A DNA stretch of 64,000 bases from the NCBI GenBank assembly GCA_033851845.1, contig JAWWOH010000140.1, forward strand, positions 34,090 through 98,089, given 5' to 3'. Both the position numbers and the translations under genes were made by a program. Position 1 is the first letter of the stretch, and each line of letters opens with the position of its first letter. The notes below the pieces were generated by a model, which was not told the origin of the DNA, searched no databases, and saw only the letters and a program-made list of their open reading frames with translations. Below are positions 34,384-42,532 of the stretch, piece by piece. This stretch comes from RYN-124 sp033851845. Its GTDB lineage: Bacteria > Actinomycetota > Actinomycetes > Mycobacteriales > SCTD01.

Positions 34384-36741
34384 ATGCCGGCCCGCCGCTC
34401 CCTTGCCCATCGCCGAGGTCGTCGACTGGTCGCGCTCCTGTCCCTGGTGCTGGCCCTGACCGTCATCGTCTCGATGTCGGCACTGACATCACCACCGGCC
34501 CAAGCAGCCGGGGGCGGCGTCACCATCCAGGTGCTCTCCAACCGGGCCGACCTGGTGTCGGGCGGCGACGCGCTTGTCCGAGTGACGGTCCCGGCAGGCG
34601 TTCCGGCGAGCGATGCGCAGATCAACGTCAACGGCCGGCGCACGACCTCGCTGCGGGCAAGCGGGTCGACACTCACCGGACTCCTCACCGGCCTGCGGGT
34701 CGGCGGCAACGAGGTCACCGCTGCTCTCGCGGACGGCCGCGCCGCCCGACTGACGATCACCAACCACCCCTCCGGCGGCCCCGTGTTCGCGGGCCCCCAG
34801 GTGCTGCCGTGGATCTGCGACAACGCCTCCGGCGACAACACCGCACCGACCGACGCGAAGTGCACGACGAGGCCGTCGTACGAGCTGCTCTACCAAGCCG
34901 CACCCGAGCACTTCGAGCCCTACGACCCGAGCTCGCCACCGGCGGTCGTCCCGACCACCACCACCGACCAGGGCAAGACCGTGCCCTACATCGTTCGCGT
35001 CGAGCGCGGCACGATGGACCGCGGCAACTACGCCGTCGCGGTCCTCTGGGATGTCGCGAAGAAGGGGCCGGTCGCCTGGAACCACAAGCTGCTGGTCCCG
35101 TTCGGGGCGAGCACCGCCGTGCACTACGGGTCAGGCGCCCCGACCGGCGTCACCGACGACGTTTCCGCGGGCGCTCTCGCCTTTCCCTACTCGACCATCG
35201 CGCTCGGCCGCGGCTTCGCCGTCGCGACGAACAGCCTCAACATCCACGGCCAGAACGCCAACGACGTCGTCTCCGCCGAGGCGGTCATGATGCTCAAGGA
35301 GCGGATCGTCGAGCAGTACGGCCCCATCCGCTACACGATCGGCAACGGCTGCTCCGGCGGAGCCATCCAACAGCTCATGCTGACGTCGATGTACCCGGGC
35401 CTACTCAACGGCATCCAGCCCAACTGCAGCTTCAGCGACGTCTTCACGACCGCGCCCGACGTCCTCGACTGCCACCTGCTGCTCAACTACTTCGACAACA
35501 CGGCGCCGACAACGTTCCCCCTCGAGACGCAGCGCGCCGCCGTCGACGGCCACCGCGACGCGAGCGACTGCGAGGCGTGGGACGCGACCTTCTCCGGCGC
35601 GCTCGACCCGAAGAAAGCCAGCAACTGCAACCTGCCCCAGGCGCAGGTCTACGACCCGGCGACAAACCCGACTGGGATTCGCTGCACGATCCCGGACTAC
35701 ATGGTCAGCGTCTTCGGCCGGCGGCCGGCCCCGGACTGGACCGCCGTGGAGAAGAAGATCAAGCGCGGCTTCGCGCAGATCCCGCTCGACACCGTCGGGA
35801 TGCAGTACGGCCTGAAGGCACTGCAGGACGGCACCATCTCCGCCGCCCAGTTCGCCGACCTCAACGAGAAGATCGGCGCGATCACGATCGACGACGTGCT
35901 GACACCGACCCGGCTGCACGGCGACCTCGGCGCCATCGCCACGCTCTACCGCACCGGCCAGGTCAGCGACCCGTACCAGTGGGCCAACGTGCCGATCATC
36001 GACCTGCGCGGCTACAGCGAGAGCAGCGAGATCCACACCAGCTTCTACACCTACGCCTCCCGCGCGCGGCTCGACAAGGCGAACGGCAACCACGACAACC
36101 AGATCGTGTGGACCTACGCCCCTGTCGCGCCGATCGGCCCGATCCCGACGCGGATCCTGGCCGAGAAGTCGTTCGACCTGATGGACCGTTGGCTCACGAA
36201 GATGGAGACCGATCGCCGCGCCGTCCCGCTGGCGCGGAAGGTGCGTGACGACAAGCCGACCGATGCGCACGACGCGTGCTTCCTCGCCGACCAGGAGCTT
36301 CCCGCGACCGGGTGCGCCGCGGCGTACCCGCCGTACGCAACGCCCCGGGTCGAAGCCGGCGGGCCGCTCGCCAACGACATCATCAAGTGCGCCCTCAAGC
36401 CGCTGCGCAAGGCCGACTACAAGGTCACTTTCACCGACGCGGAGTGGGCGCAGCTGCAGAAGGCGTTCCCGACCGGCGTCTGCGACTGGACCAAACCGGG
36501 CATCGGGCAGCAGCGCTCGGTCCCGTGGCAGACCTATGCGTACGGTGCCGGCGGCCGCGCTCTGGGCGCGCCGCCGGTGTCGATCGCCTTCCGCGGCGAC
36601 GTGGCCGCGCCCGGCTCTACAACCGCGCGCGGCACCCTGCCAACCACCGGCGGTACGCCGGCGCTCGCCGCCGCCCTGCTGCTCGCAGCCGCTGGCCTCG
36701 TGAGAGCGGTCAGGGCAAGGACAGCGCGTCCACGTCGATGA
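34384..36741 (+). CDS. DUF6351 family secreted protein with LPTTG sorting signal
   Basis: 785 residues. A long basic signal peptide (MPARRSLAHRRGRRLVALLS... to SPPAQAA) precedes a beta domain and the large DUF6351 body, which includes IGNGCSGGAIQQLMLTSMYPGLLNG. That segment resembles an alpha/beta-hydrolase nucleophile elbow, although the motif G-C-S-G-G should be checked. The C-terminus is a canonical cell-wall sorting signal: LPTTGG, a hydrophobic stretch of about 20 residues, then RAVRARTARPRR. It should be sortase-anchored. The family lacks an assigned activity. Confidence 0.82.
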   Translation: MPARRSLAHRRGRRLVALLSLVLALTVIVSMSALTSPPAQAAGGGVTIQVLSNRADLVSGGDALVRVTVPAGVPASDAQINVNGRRTTSLRASGSTLTGLLTGLRVGGNEVTAALADGRAARLTITNHPSGGPVFAGPQVLPWICDNASGDNTAPTDAKCTTRPSYELLYQAAPEHFEPYDPSSPPAVVPTTTTDQGKTVPYIVRVERGTMDRGNYAVAVLWDVAKKGPVAWNHKLLVPFGASTAVHYGSGAPTGVTDDVSAGALAFPYSTIALGRGFAVATNSLNIHGQNANDVVSAEAVMMLKERIVEQYGPIRYTIGNGCSGGAIQQLMLTSMYPGLLNGIQPNCSFSDVFTTAPDVLDCHLLLNYFDNTAPTTFPLETQRAAVDGHRDASDCEAWDATFSGALDPKKASNCNLPQAQVYDPATNPTGIRCTIPDYMVSVFGRRPAPDWTAVEKKIKRGFAQIPLDTVGMQYGLKALQDGTISAAQFADLNEKIGAITIDDVLTPTRLHGDLGAIATLYRTGQVSDPYQWANVPIIDLRGYSESSEIHTSFYTYASRARLDKANGNHDNQIVWTYAPVAPIGPIPTRILAEKSFDLMDRWLTKMETDRRAVPLARKVRDDKPTDAHDACFLADQELPATGCAAAYPPYATPRVEAGGPLANDIIKCALKPLRKADYKVTFTDAEWAQLQKAFPTGVCDWTKPGIGQQRSVPWQTYAYGAGGRALGAPPVSIAFRGDVAAPGSTTARGTLPTTGGTPALAAALLLAAAGLVRAVRARTARPRR

Positions 36742-37264
36742 CGAGCGGGTACGGCGCGGGCATCGCGACTGATCCCTGCGTGGCACGGGCGGTTTCCCGG
36801 TAGGCGCCGTCCGCCAGCTCGTAGCCGATGACCTCCACGGACGGCTCGATCTCGACGCGCCAGAAGAACGGCACACCGGCGGCGGCGTACTCCGCGGGTT
36901 TGAGGACTCGATCCATCCCCGTGCTCGTCGGGCTGACCACCTCCACCAGGAGTGCGAAGTCAGCGGGCGTGTAGGCGACCTGTCGAGGTCGGACCGGAAG
37001 CCCGGCACGTACGACGGCAAGGTCCGGAACACGTCCGTCGGTGCGGACCCGGAACGCGACCTCGTAGACCGGCTCCCACTCAGCCGGCGCCTGGCGATCC
37101 AGCTGCCGGAACAGCCGTCGGCCGACAGCTTGGTGGAGGTCGGTCGGCGGAGGGGTCATCAGCAGCGCGCCGTCGACGACCTCGTAGCGCCACCCGTCGT
37201 CGGGCAGCTTCTCCAGGTCGTCGAACGTCCACGGGCCGACGTGGTCGAAGTGCGCGACGGACAT
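36710..37264 (-). CDS. Uma2 family endonuclease-fold protein
   Basis: 184 residues from ATG at 37264 behind GGGAGGCCCC. The Uma2 pattern is complete: DDLEKLPDDGWRYEVVDGALLMTPPP, then VPDLAVV (PD) and FALLVEVVSPTS (ExV of the PD-(D/E)xK fold) and AAAGVPFFWRVEIEP. The cellular role of Uma2 proteins is not established. Its 3' end overlaps the convergent DUF6351 gene by 32 bases. Confidence 0.9.
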   Translation of the reverse strand: MSVAHFDHVGPWTFDDLEKLPDDGWRYEVVDGALLMTPPPTDLHQAVGRRLFRQLDRQAPAEWEPVYEVAFRVRTDGRVPDLAVVRAGLPVRPRQVAYTPADFALLVEVVSPTSTGMDRVLKPAEYAAAGVPFFWRVEIEPSVEVIGYELADGAYRETARATQGSVAMPAPYPLVIDVDALSLP

Positions 37265-37341
37265 GGGGCCTCCCATCGGCTCATCGTGACATCGTGTTGG
37301 CGCCACTGCCAGCACAGCCGTGCTCACCGGTCTGCTGTGGA

Positions 37342-37632
37342 CTACGTGGTGATGCTGTGGACAGCCGTCGCCTGGTCGCCGCGACAGAGCTCCAGGACCA
37401 TCAGCGCAAGGCGCGCACCGGCGGAACCGAGCCCGGACGTGTAGCGACCGATGATCTCGTTCTCCCGCGCGTACTGGATGCCGGGTGAGCCGGCGACGCG
37501 GCGCAGGTGCTGGATGCGTCGCGAGGCGTCCCGGCGCTCAGCGACCAGCCGCAGGATCCGGGCGTCGAGGTCGTCGATCACCGCGCGCCCGGCGGCGACG
37601 TCGGTGATGTCCTCGGCTGCGAGGCGGTTCAT
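37342..37632 (-). CDS. chorismate mutase, AroQ type
   Basis: 96 residues from ATG at 37632 with AAAGGAG upstream. It has the all-helical AroQ fold: IDDLDARILRLVAERRDASRRIQHLRRVAG, then YARENEIIGRYTSGLGSAGARLALMVLELCRG. The basic residues Arg and Lys/Arg and the Glu expected in the active site are present. It converts chorismate to prephenate for Phe and Tyr synthesis. A leader peptide with consecutive Tyr and Phe codons and two hairpins lies upstream, which suggests end-product control of this gene. Confidence 0.92.
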   Translation of the reverse strand: MNRLAAEDITDVAAGRAVIDDLDARILRLVAERRDASRRIQHLRRVAGSPGIQYARENEIIGRYTSGLGSAGARLALMVLELCRGDQATAVHSITT

Positions 37633-37674
37633 GGTGCTCCTTTGCCTGGTGGGCATCACCCAGGGCAACGAGCA

Positions 37675-37745
37675 ATCCCGGGCGAGCGGCCCGGGATGGT
37701 GTGGTCAGCGCGTGAGATCGCCGGCCGGCCCATCGAGGGCCCGGC
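37675..37745 (-). promoter_or_regulatory. putative attenuator hairpins upstream of chorismate mutase
   Basis: Two stems read on the minus strand. The first is GCCGGGCCC (37745-37737) with GGGCCGGC (37731-37724), just after the Tyr-Phe-Phe codons and with one bulge. The second is ATCCCGGG (37682-37675) with CCCGGGAT (37697-37690), a perfect 8-bp stem with a 7-base loop, between the leader stop and the mutase RBS. There is no U-run after the second stem, so it may act on termination through Rho or on translation. Confidence 0.55.
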
Positions 37746-37773
37746 CGAAGAAGTACCGATTCGCACAGCGCAC
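37705..37773 (-). CDS. leader peptide of the chorismate mutase gene (Arg-Tyr-Phe-Phe)
   Basis: A 22-codon frame starts at GTG 37773 (an in-frame GTG at 37791 is an alternative) and stops at TGA 37705. Its core is NRYFFGRALDG: Tyr-Phe-Phe codons at 37747-37755. The products of the pathway started by chorismate mutase are exactly Phe and Tyr, so ribosome stalling at these codons could report their supply. A hairpin begins right after these codons and a second one separates the leader from the structural gene. No match to other genes is apparent. Translation is inferred. Confidence 0.6.
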   Translation of the reverse strand: MRCANRYFFGRALDGPAGDLTR

Positions 37774-37850
37774 CCGGCAAGAGTAGGCCACCTGCTCGTC
37801 GGCGCCGGGTCGGTTTGCCCCGGGCTTCTGGCAGGGAGCATGCTCGGGTC

Positions 37851-38894
37851 ATGACGACCACCGTGACCGCGTACGCGACCCCCGCCGCCAAGGCGCCCTT
37901 CGAGAAGACGACGATCCAGCGCCGCGACGTCGGTCCGAAGGACGTCCGGATCGAGATCGCGTACGCCGGCATCTGCCACTCCGACATCCACACGGGCCGC
38001 GACGAGTGGGGCGAGGCGATGTACCCGCTCGTGCCCGGCCACGAGATCGCCGGCATCGTCGCCGAGGTCGGGTCGGAGGTCAGCAAGTACGCCGTCGGCG
38101 ATCACGTCGGCGTCGGCTGCCTGGTCAACTCCTGCCGGGAGTGCGAGAACTGCAAGCAGGGCCTCGAGCAGTACTGCCTCGGCAAGTCCGTCGGCACGTA
38201 CAACTCGATCGACGTCGACGGCACCCCGACGTACGGCGGCTACAGCAAGGAGGTCGTCGTCGTCGAGGACTTCGTGCTGCGGATCCCCGACGCGCTGCCG
38301 CTCGACCAGGCCGCGCCGCTGCTCTGCGCCGGCATCACGGTGTTCTCGCCGCTCAACCACTGGAACGCCGGCCCCGGCAAGAAGGTCGCCATCGTCGGCA
38401 TGGGCGGCCTCGGGCACATGGGCGTGAAGATCGCGGCCGCGATGGGCGCCGAGGTGAGTGTCATCTCGCAGTCGCTGTCGAAGCAGGACGACGGCCTGGC
38501 GTTCGGCGCGACGTCGTACTACGCGACGAACGAGCCGGCGACCTACAAGGAGCTGCGCAACCGGTTCGACCTGATCATCAACACCGTCTCGGCGCCGCTG
38601 CCGATGGCGAAGTACCTGTCGATGCTGCGCCTTGACGGCACCCTGGTGAACGTCGGCGCCCCGCCGGAGCCCCTCGAGGTGCCGGTCTTCACGCTCATGA
38701 GCCAGCGCCGCAGCTGGGCCGGCTCCGGCATCGGTGGCATCCCGGAGACCCAGCAGATGCTCGACTTCTGCGCGCAGCACAACATCGGCGCGACGATCGA
38801 GACCATCGGGGCGAAGGACATCGACGCCGCCTGGGACCGCGTCGTTGCGAGCGACGTGCGCTACCGCTTCGTCATCGACACCGCCACCTTCTGA
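37851..38894 (+). CDS. zinc-dependent NAD(P) alcohol dehydrogenase (CAD/YahK-type)
   Basis: 347 residues from ATG at 37851. Catalytic zinc ligands are GICHSDIH and GHEIAG in the N-terminal domain plus a later Cys (LLCAGITVFSPL). Four structural-zinc cysteines lie in CRECENCKQGLEQYC. The Rossmann motif VAIVGMGGLGHMGVKIA follows. These mark the cinnamyl-alcohol-dehydrogenase-like branch of medium-chain dehydrogenases, usually NADPH-dependent broad-range aldehyde reductases. It is monocistronic. Confidence 0.92.
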   Translation: MTTTVTAYATPAAKAPFEKTTIQRRDVGPKDVRIEIAYAGICHSDIHTGRDEWGEAMYPLVPGHEIAGIVAEVGSEVSKYAVGDHVGVGCLVNSCRECENCKQGLEQYCLGKSVGTYNSIDVDGTPTYGGYSKEVVVVEDFVLRIPDALPLDQAAPLLCAGITVFSPLNHWNAGPGKKVAIVGMGGLGHMGVKIAAAMGAEVSVISQSLSKQDDGLAFGATSYYATNEPATYKELRNRFDLIINTVSAPLPMAKYLSMLRLDGTLVNVGAPPEPLEVPVFTLMSQRRSWAGSGIGGIPETQQMLDFCAQHNIGATIETIGAKDIDAAWDRVVASDVRYRFVIDTATF

Positions 38895-38916
38895 CGGGCA
38901 CCCGTACGGCGGAGCG

Positions 38917-39636
38917 GTGACCGGGAGCGGCCGCACGGTCGTGCTGATGGCGATGGAGCCCGAGCTCGCCGCCCTTCGCGCGCGGATGACCGGAGCGACC
39001 GAGAGCTCCGAGCACGGTGTGCGGCTCGCGCGCGGCGAGCTCCGCGGCAAGCCGATCACCGCGGTGCTCTGCGGTATCGGCAAGGTCGCCGCCGCGACCG
39101 CCGCGACCGCCGTCGTGGTCAGGGAGCATCCGCGCATCCTGATCTCGGCCGGCGTCGCCGGCGGGGTACGACGCGACGTCGCGACGGGCTCGCTCCTCGT
39201 CGTGTCCGGTGCCGTCGAGCACGACTACGACCTGCGGCCGTTCGTCCCCGAACGGGCGCACGGCTTCGGCGGCCCGCGGCTCTGGCGCGCCGACGAGGAG
39301 GCGGTCGCCGCGCTGCACGCGGCAGCCCGCACGACGAGTCACGCCCTACCCGAACCGGTCGCCGTGCTCGATGCGTGGACCGCGACCGGGGACCACGTCG
39401 TGACCGACCGCGAGAAGCACACGGCCATCCGCCAGCTCGGGGTGGCCGTTGCCTGCGTCGACATGGAGACGGCCGCAGTCGCCTACGTCGCCGACGCTCT
39501 TCGCGTTCGGTGGGCCGGGCTGCGGGTCATCTCCGACGAGGCCGACGAGCACCTCGAGGTCGACCCGGTCCTGACCCGCGCGCTGGACGCCGGCACGTTG
39601 CTCGCCGACGTTCTCGAGCACTACGTCAGCGGTTAG
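38917..39636 (+). CDS. 5'-methylthioadenosine/S-adenosylhomocysteine nucleosidase-like protein
   Basis: 239 residues from GTG at 38917, chosen because the first beta strand GRTVVLMAMEPEL would be cut by the later GTG 38941 or ATG 38947. It has the nucleoside phosphorylase fold with CGIGKVAAATAATAVV, SAGVAGGV, the substrate Met-Glu in VDMETAAVAYVA and the catalytic acid Asp in ISDEADEH. It cleaves MTA or SAH to adenine and a thio-sugar in related enzymes. It lies 22 bases after the alcohol dehydrogenase. Futalosine hydrolase is an alternative reading. Confidence 0.85.
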   Translation: MTGSGRTVVLMAMEPELAALRARMTGATESSEHGVRLARGELRGKPITAVLCGIGKVAAATAATAVVVREHPRILISAGVAGGVRRDVATGSLLVVSGAVEHDYDLRPFVPERAHGFGGPRLWRADEEAVAALHAAARTTSHALPEPVAVLDAWTATGDHVVTDREKHTAIRQLGVAVACVDMETAAVAYVADALRVRWAGLRVISDEADEHLEVDPVLTRALDAGTLLADVLEHYVSG

Positions 39637-41048
39637 TCGCGACGCATCGCCAGGGCGGTGATCGCAGCGGCGACGGCTGCCGCCGAGGCCAGCCACCAGC
39701 CGCGGTGGAACGCCTCCAGCGCCGCGACAGGAGTCGTCGGCGTACCGAGCGCCGCGACGAGACCGGACACACCCAGCACCGCGCCAAGTTGCCGTGACGC
39801 AGAGCCGACCGCGGTGCCCACGGCGTACGACTGCGGTGGGAGTGCATGCGCACCGGCCGCACCGAACGTCGCGAACGCGAGGCCGACGCCGATGCCGGTG
39901 AGCACCGCTCCGGGCAGGTAGTGCGTGAGGTACGACGGGTCACCGCCGACCCGCAGCGCGAACCACGCCGTACCTGCGGCAAAGGCCAGCCCGCCGGGCA
40001 CGATGACCACCCGATGCCCGAAGCGGTCGGCCAACCGGCCGGCCTGCGGCGCGAACGCCGCGGCGATCAGCGGTCCCGGCAGGATGGCGAGCGCCGTACG
40101 AAGAATCGAGTAGTGCCACACCTGCGTCAGGAACAGCACGTTGCACAGCACCATCCCGAAGAAGCCGGCCGCGAAGAGGAGCACGCCGGCCGTCGCGGCC
40201 GAGAACGTTCGGACCCTGAACAGCCGCACCGGGAACACCGGATCGGGGTGGCGCAGCGCATGCGCGATGAGCACCGGGACGCCGATCGCCGCGGCCGCGA
40301 ACGCGCCGAGCACGCGCGCCGACGTCCAGCCCCACGTCTCCCCCTGCACCAGCCCGAGAGAGAGCAGCCCCATCACCGCAGTCACCAGGAGCACACCGAC
40401 GTAGTCCGGTGCGCTGCGCAGCTCCGGGCCCTTCGACTCGCGCAGGACATGCCGACCGAAGAGCACCGCGCCCGCGCAGAACGGCACGTTGACCAGGAAC
40501 ACCCAGCGCCAGCCCGGCCCGTCGACGAGCACGGCACCGATAGACGGTCCGCTCGCCGCAGCGAGCCCGCCGACAGCGCCCCACAGACCAACGGCCGTCG
40601 CGCGCTTCGCGAGCGGGAACTCCGGCAGCACCAGCGCGAGCGACGCCGGCACCAGCAGCGCGGCACCCACCGCCTGGACGGCGCGGGCGGCGACGAGCAT
40701 CGGAACGGTGGGCGCGATCCCGCACAGGGCCGAGGCCGTCGCGAACAGCACCAGCCCCCACAGGAAGACGCGCTTGCGACCGCGGTCGTCGGCGAGCCGG
40801 CCGGCCGTGACGAGCAGCGCGCCGAACACGACCGCGTAGGCGTTGAGCACCCACGACAGCCCGGCCCGGGTCACTCCGGAGAACTCCGCCTGCAACGCAG
40901 GGAAGGCGATGTTGATGACGGTCGCGTCGAGGAAGACGACGAACACGCCGGCCGCTGCGACCGCGAAGACCCGCCACGCGTCGGCGCTGATCTCCTGGCG
41001 CTGCTCGAGCGCGACGGGCTGGGTCAGCGACGGGGTGGCGGTCGGCAT
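39633..41048 (-). CDS. MFS multidrug exporter, DHA2 (EmrB/QacA) type
   Basis: 471 residues from ATG at 41048 behind GGAGGATGCC. About 14 membrane helices are predicted. VFVVFLDATVINIAFPALQAEF is the DHA2 motif C/D1 region, followed by LVTAGRLADDRGRKRVFLWG (motif A). It is divergent from a TetR gene with a palindrome between, a standard drug-inducible efflux arrangement. The 3' end overlaps the convergent nucleosidase gene by 4 bases. Confidence 0.92.
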   Translation of the reverse strand: MPTATPSLTQPVALEQRQEISADAWRVFAVAAAGVFVVFLDATVINIAFPALQAEFSGVTRAGLSWVLNAYAVVFGALLVTAGRLADDRGRKRVFLWGLVLFATASALCGIAPTVPMLVAARAVQAVGAALLVPASLALVLPEFPLAKRATAVGLWGAVGGLAAASGPSIGAVLVDGPGWRWVFLVNVPFCAGAVLFGRHVLRESKGPELRSAPDYVGVLLVTAVMGLLSLGLVQGETWGWTSARVLGAFAAAAIGVPVLIAHALRHPDPVFPVRLFRVRTFSAATAGVLLFAAGFFGMVLCNVLFLTQVWHYSILRTALAILPGPLIAAAFAPQAGRLADRFGHRVVIVPGGLAFAAGTAWFALRVGGDPSYLTHYLPGAVLTGIGVGLAFATFGAAGAHALPPQSYAVGTAVGSASRQLGAVLGVSGLVAALGTPTTPVAALEAFHRGWWLASAAAVAAAITALAMRRD

Positions 41049-41080
41049 GGCATCCTCCAGGGTCTCGGCTAGCATTACAC

Positions 41081-41092
41081 TCGTTATAACGA
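41081..41092. promoter_or_regulatory. TetR operator between MFS exporter and regulator
   Basis: TCGTTATAACGA is a perfect 12-bp palindrome midway between the divergent MFS (start 41048) and TetR (start 41127) genes, and is AT-rich against the surrounding sequence. It is the probable repressor site for both promoters. Confidence 0.65.
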
Positions 41093-41126
41093 CCGTTGGC
41101 AAGCCCTCTCCGGCAGGATGTGTCCG

Positions 41127-41738
41127 ATGAGCGTCGACCTCGACCTGCGCCGTACGACGGTGCTCGAGGCGGCCGCGCGGCTCTACGTCGACGAGGGACC
41201 GCACGCCCTGTCGATGCGCCGGGTCAGCACCGCGGCGGGCGGCTCCACGCAGCTGCTCTACACGCTGTTCGGCGGCAAGCGGGGGCTTGCCGATGCGCTG
41301 TACACCGAGGCCTACGACCGGCTGGCGCGACACATGGACGAGGCCGGGTTCGACGACTACGCGGCGGGGGACCCGGCCCGGCTGTACGCCATCTGCCGCG
41401 CTTACCGGCGCTTCGCGGTCACCGAGACCGGCTTCTTCTCCTTGATGTTCGGTCGGGTCGTCACGGACTTCCGGCCCAGCCTGCAGGCCCGCAAGGCCGG
41501 GCGGGCCAAGACGTTCGGCCGCGTGGTGCAGACGACGCAGGAGTGCATCGACGCGGGCACGCTCAAGGCCGACAGCGCGTTGCTGCTGGCGGCGTCGTGC
41601 TGGGCCGCCAGCCACGGCCTGGCCTCACTCGAGGCCAACGCGATCATCGGCGTCGACGACGCGATGTTCGACGGAAAGCAGGCCGACGCGATTGCCGACA
41701 ACCTGATGGAGCTGATCCTCGGCGCGCACCGCCCCTGA
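41127..41738 (+). CDS. TetR family transcriptional regulator
   Basis: 203 residues from ATG at 41127; an ATG three codons upstream (41118) lacks a spaced RBS, whereas GCAGGATG serves 41127. HTH: VLEAAARLYVDEGPHALSMRRVSTAAGGSTQLLYTLFGGKRGLADALY. The C-terminal domain, with FFSLMFGRVV and AASCWAASHGLASLEAN, resembles that of the TetR at 16284-16892. It is divergent from the DHA2 exporter, which it likely represses until a drug-like ligand binds. Confidence 0.9.
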   Translation: MSVDLDLRRTTVLEAAARLYVDEGPHALSMRRVSTAAGGSTQLLYTLFGGKRGLADALYTEAYDRLARHMDEAGFDDYAAGDPARLYAICRAYRRFAVTETGFFSLMFGRVVTDFRPSLQARKAGRAKTFGRVVQTTQECIDAGTLKADSALLLAASCWAASHGLASLEANAIIGVDDAMFDGKQADAIADNLMELILGAHRP

Positions 41739-41742
41739 CGGG

Positions 41743-42492
41743 TTACCGCAGCACTCTGTCGAGCAGTCCGAGCAGCGCGTCCCAGTGCCGTTCCTCGGCC
41801 GCTGCGTCATGCACCCGCATGTCGCTCATCGTCCAGCCGTGGGCCGCGCCGGCGTACAGCTCCGACGTGTAGCGCACACCCGCCGCGTCCAACGCGGCCT
41901 CGAGCCGCGCGATCGCCTCCGGCGGCATCGAGCCGTCGTTGTCGGCATGGCCGAAGTACAGCTCGGCGCTGATCTGATCGGCGAGGGTGTGGGGCGCGCT
42001 GTCACCCTCCGCGAGACGGCCACCGTGGAAGCTGGCGACAGCGGCCACGCGGTCCGGGAGCTGCGCCGCGGCGCGCATCGCCAGCCCGCCACCCATGCAG
42101 TAGCCGACGGTCGCGATCGGCCCGCCGTCGGCGTGCTGATCCAGGACTTCGACGTACGCCGCCGTGTCGCGTGCGGCGGCCTCGGGCGTCAATGCCGTCA
42201 TGTGGGGCATCAGCTCGCCGAACACAGCCGGACGGTCCTCGCCCTGCAACCGCTCGACGATGTTCGGTACGACGGGTGACCGGCCGGCGCGGTAGAAGAG
42301 GTTGGGCACGAGGACCGCGTAGCCGCGGTCGGCGATCCGGTCGGCCATCTCCTCCAGCCGTGGCCGCAGCCCGATGGCGTCCATGAAGATGAGCACCCCC
42401 GGATGCTTCCCGGTGGCCGGCCGGCTCAGGTAGGCGTCCGCGCTGCCGTCCGGCATCGCGATGTCGAGGGTCCTGCTTTCGAGGTCGGTCAC
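41743..42492 (-). CDS. dienelactone hydrolase family protein
   Basis: 249 residues from GTG at 42492. DLH-type alpha/beta-hydrolase: the Cys nucleophile is in VGYCMGGGLAMRAAA, the acid in FGHADNDGSMP and His in GAAHGWTM. The N-terminal MPDGSADAYLSRPATGKHPGVLIFMDAIGLRP is typical. Related enzymes open dienelactone in chloro-aromatic degradation, but many homologues act elsewhere. It is divergent from the crotonase gene (40 bases between starts). Confidence 0.9.
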   Translation of the reverse strand: MTDLESRTLDIAMPDGSADAYLSRPATGKHPGVLIFMDAIGLRPRLEEMADRIADRGYAVLVPNLFYRAGRSPVVPNIVERLQGEDRPAVFGELMPHMTALTPEAAARDTAAYVEVLDQHADGGPIATVGYCMGGGLAMRAAAQLPDRVAAVASFHGGRLAEGDSAPHTLADQISAELYFGHADNDGSMPPEAIARLEAALDAAGVRYTSELYAGAAHGWTMSDMRVHDAAAEERHWDALLGLLDRVLR

Positions 42493-42532
42493 CCCGGCAG
42501 CGTACGAGCGGGGTGTTACGCAAGGATCAGCC

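Noticed and set aside
37656..39137. Minus-strand frame (about 493 codons) across the alcohol dehydrogenase and leader region
   Set aside because: It is antisense to a dehydrogenase with complete motifs and shows no domain. It also differs in frame from the leader peptide.
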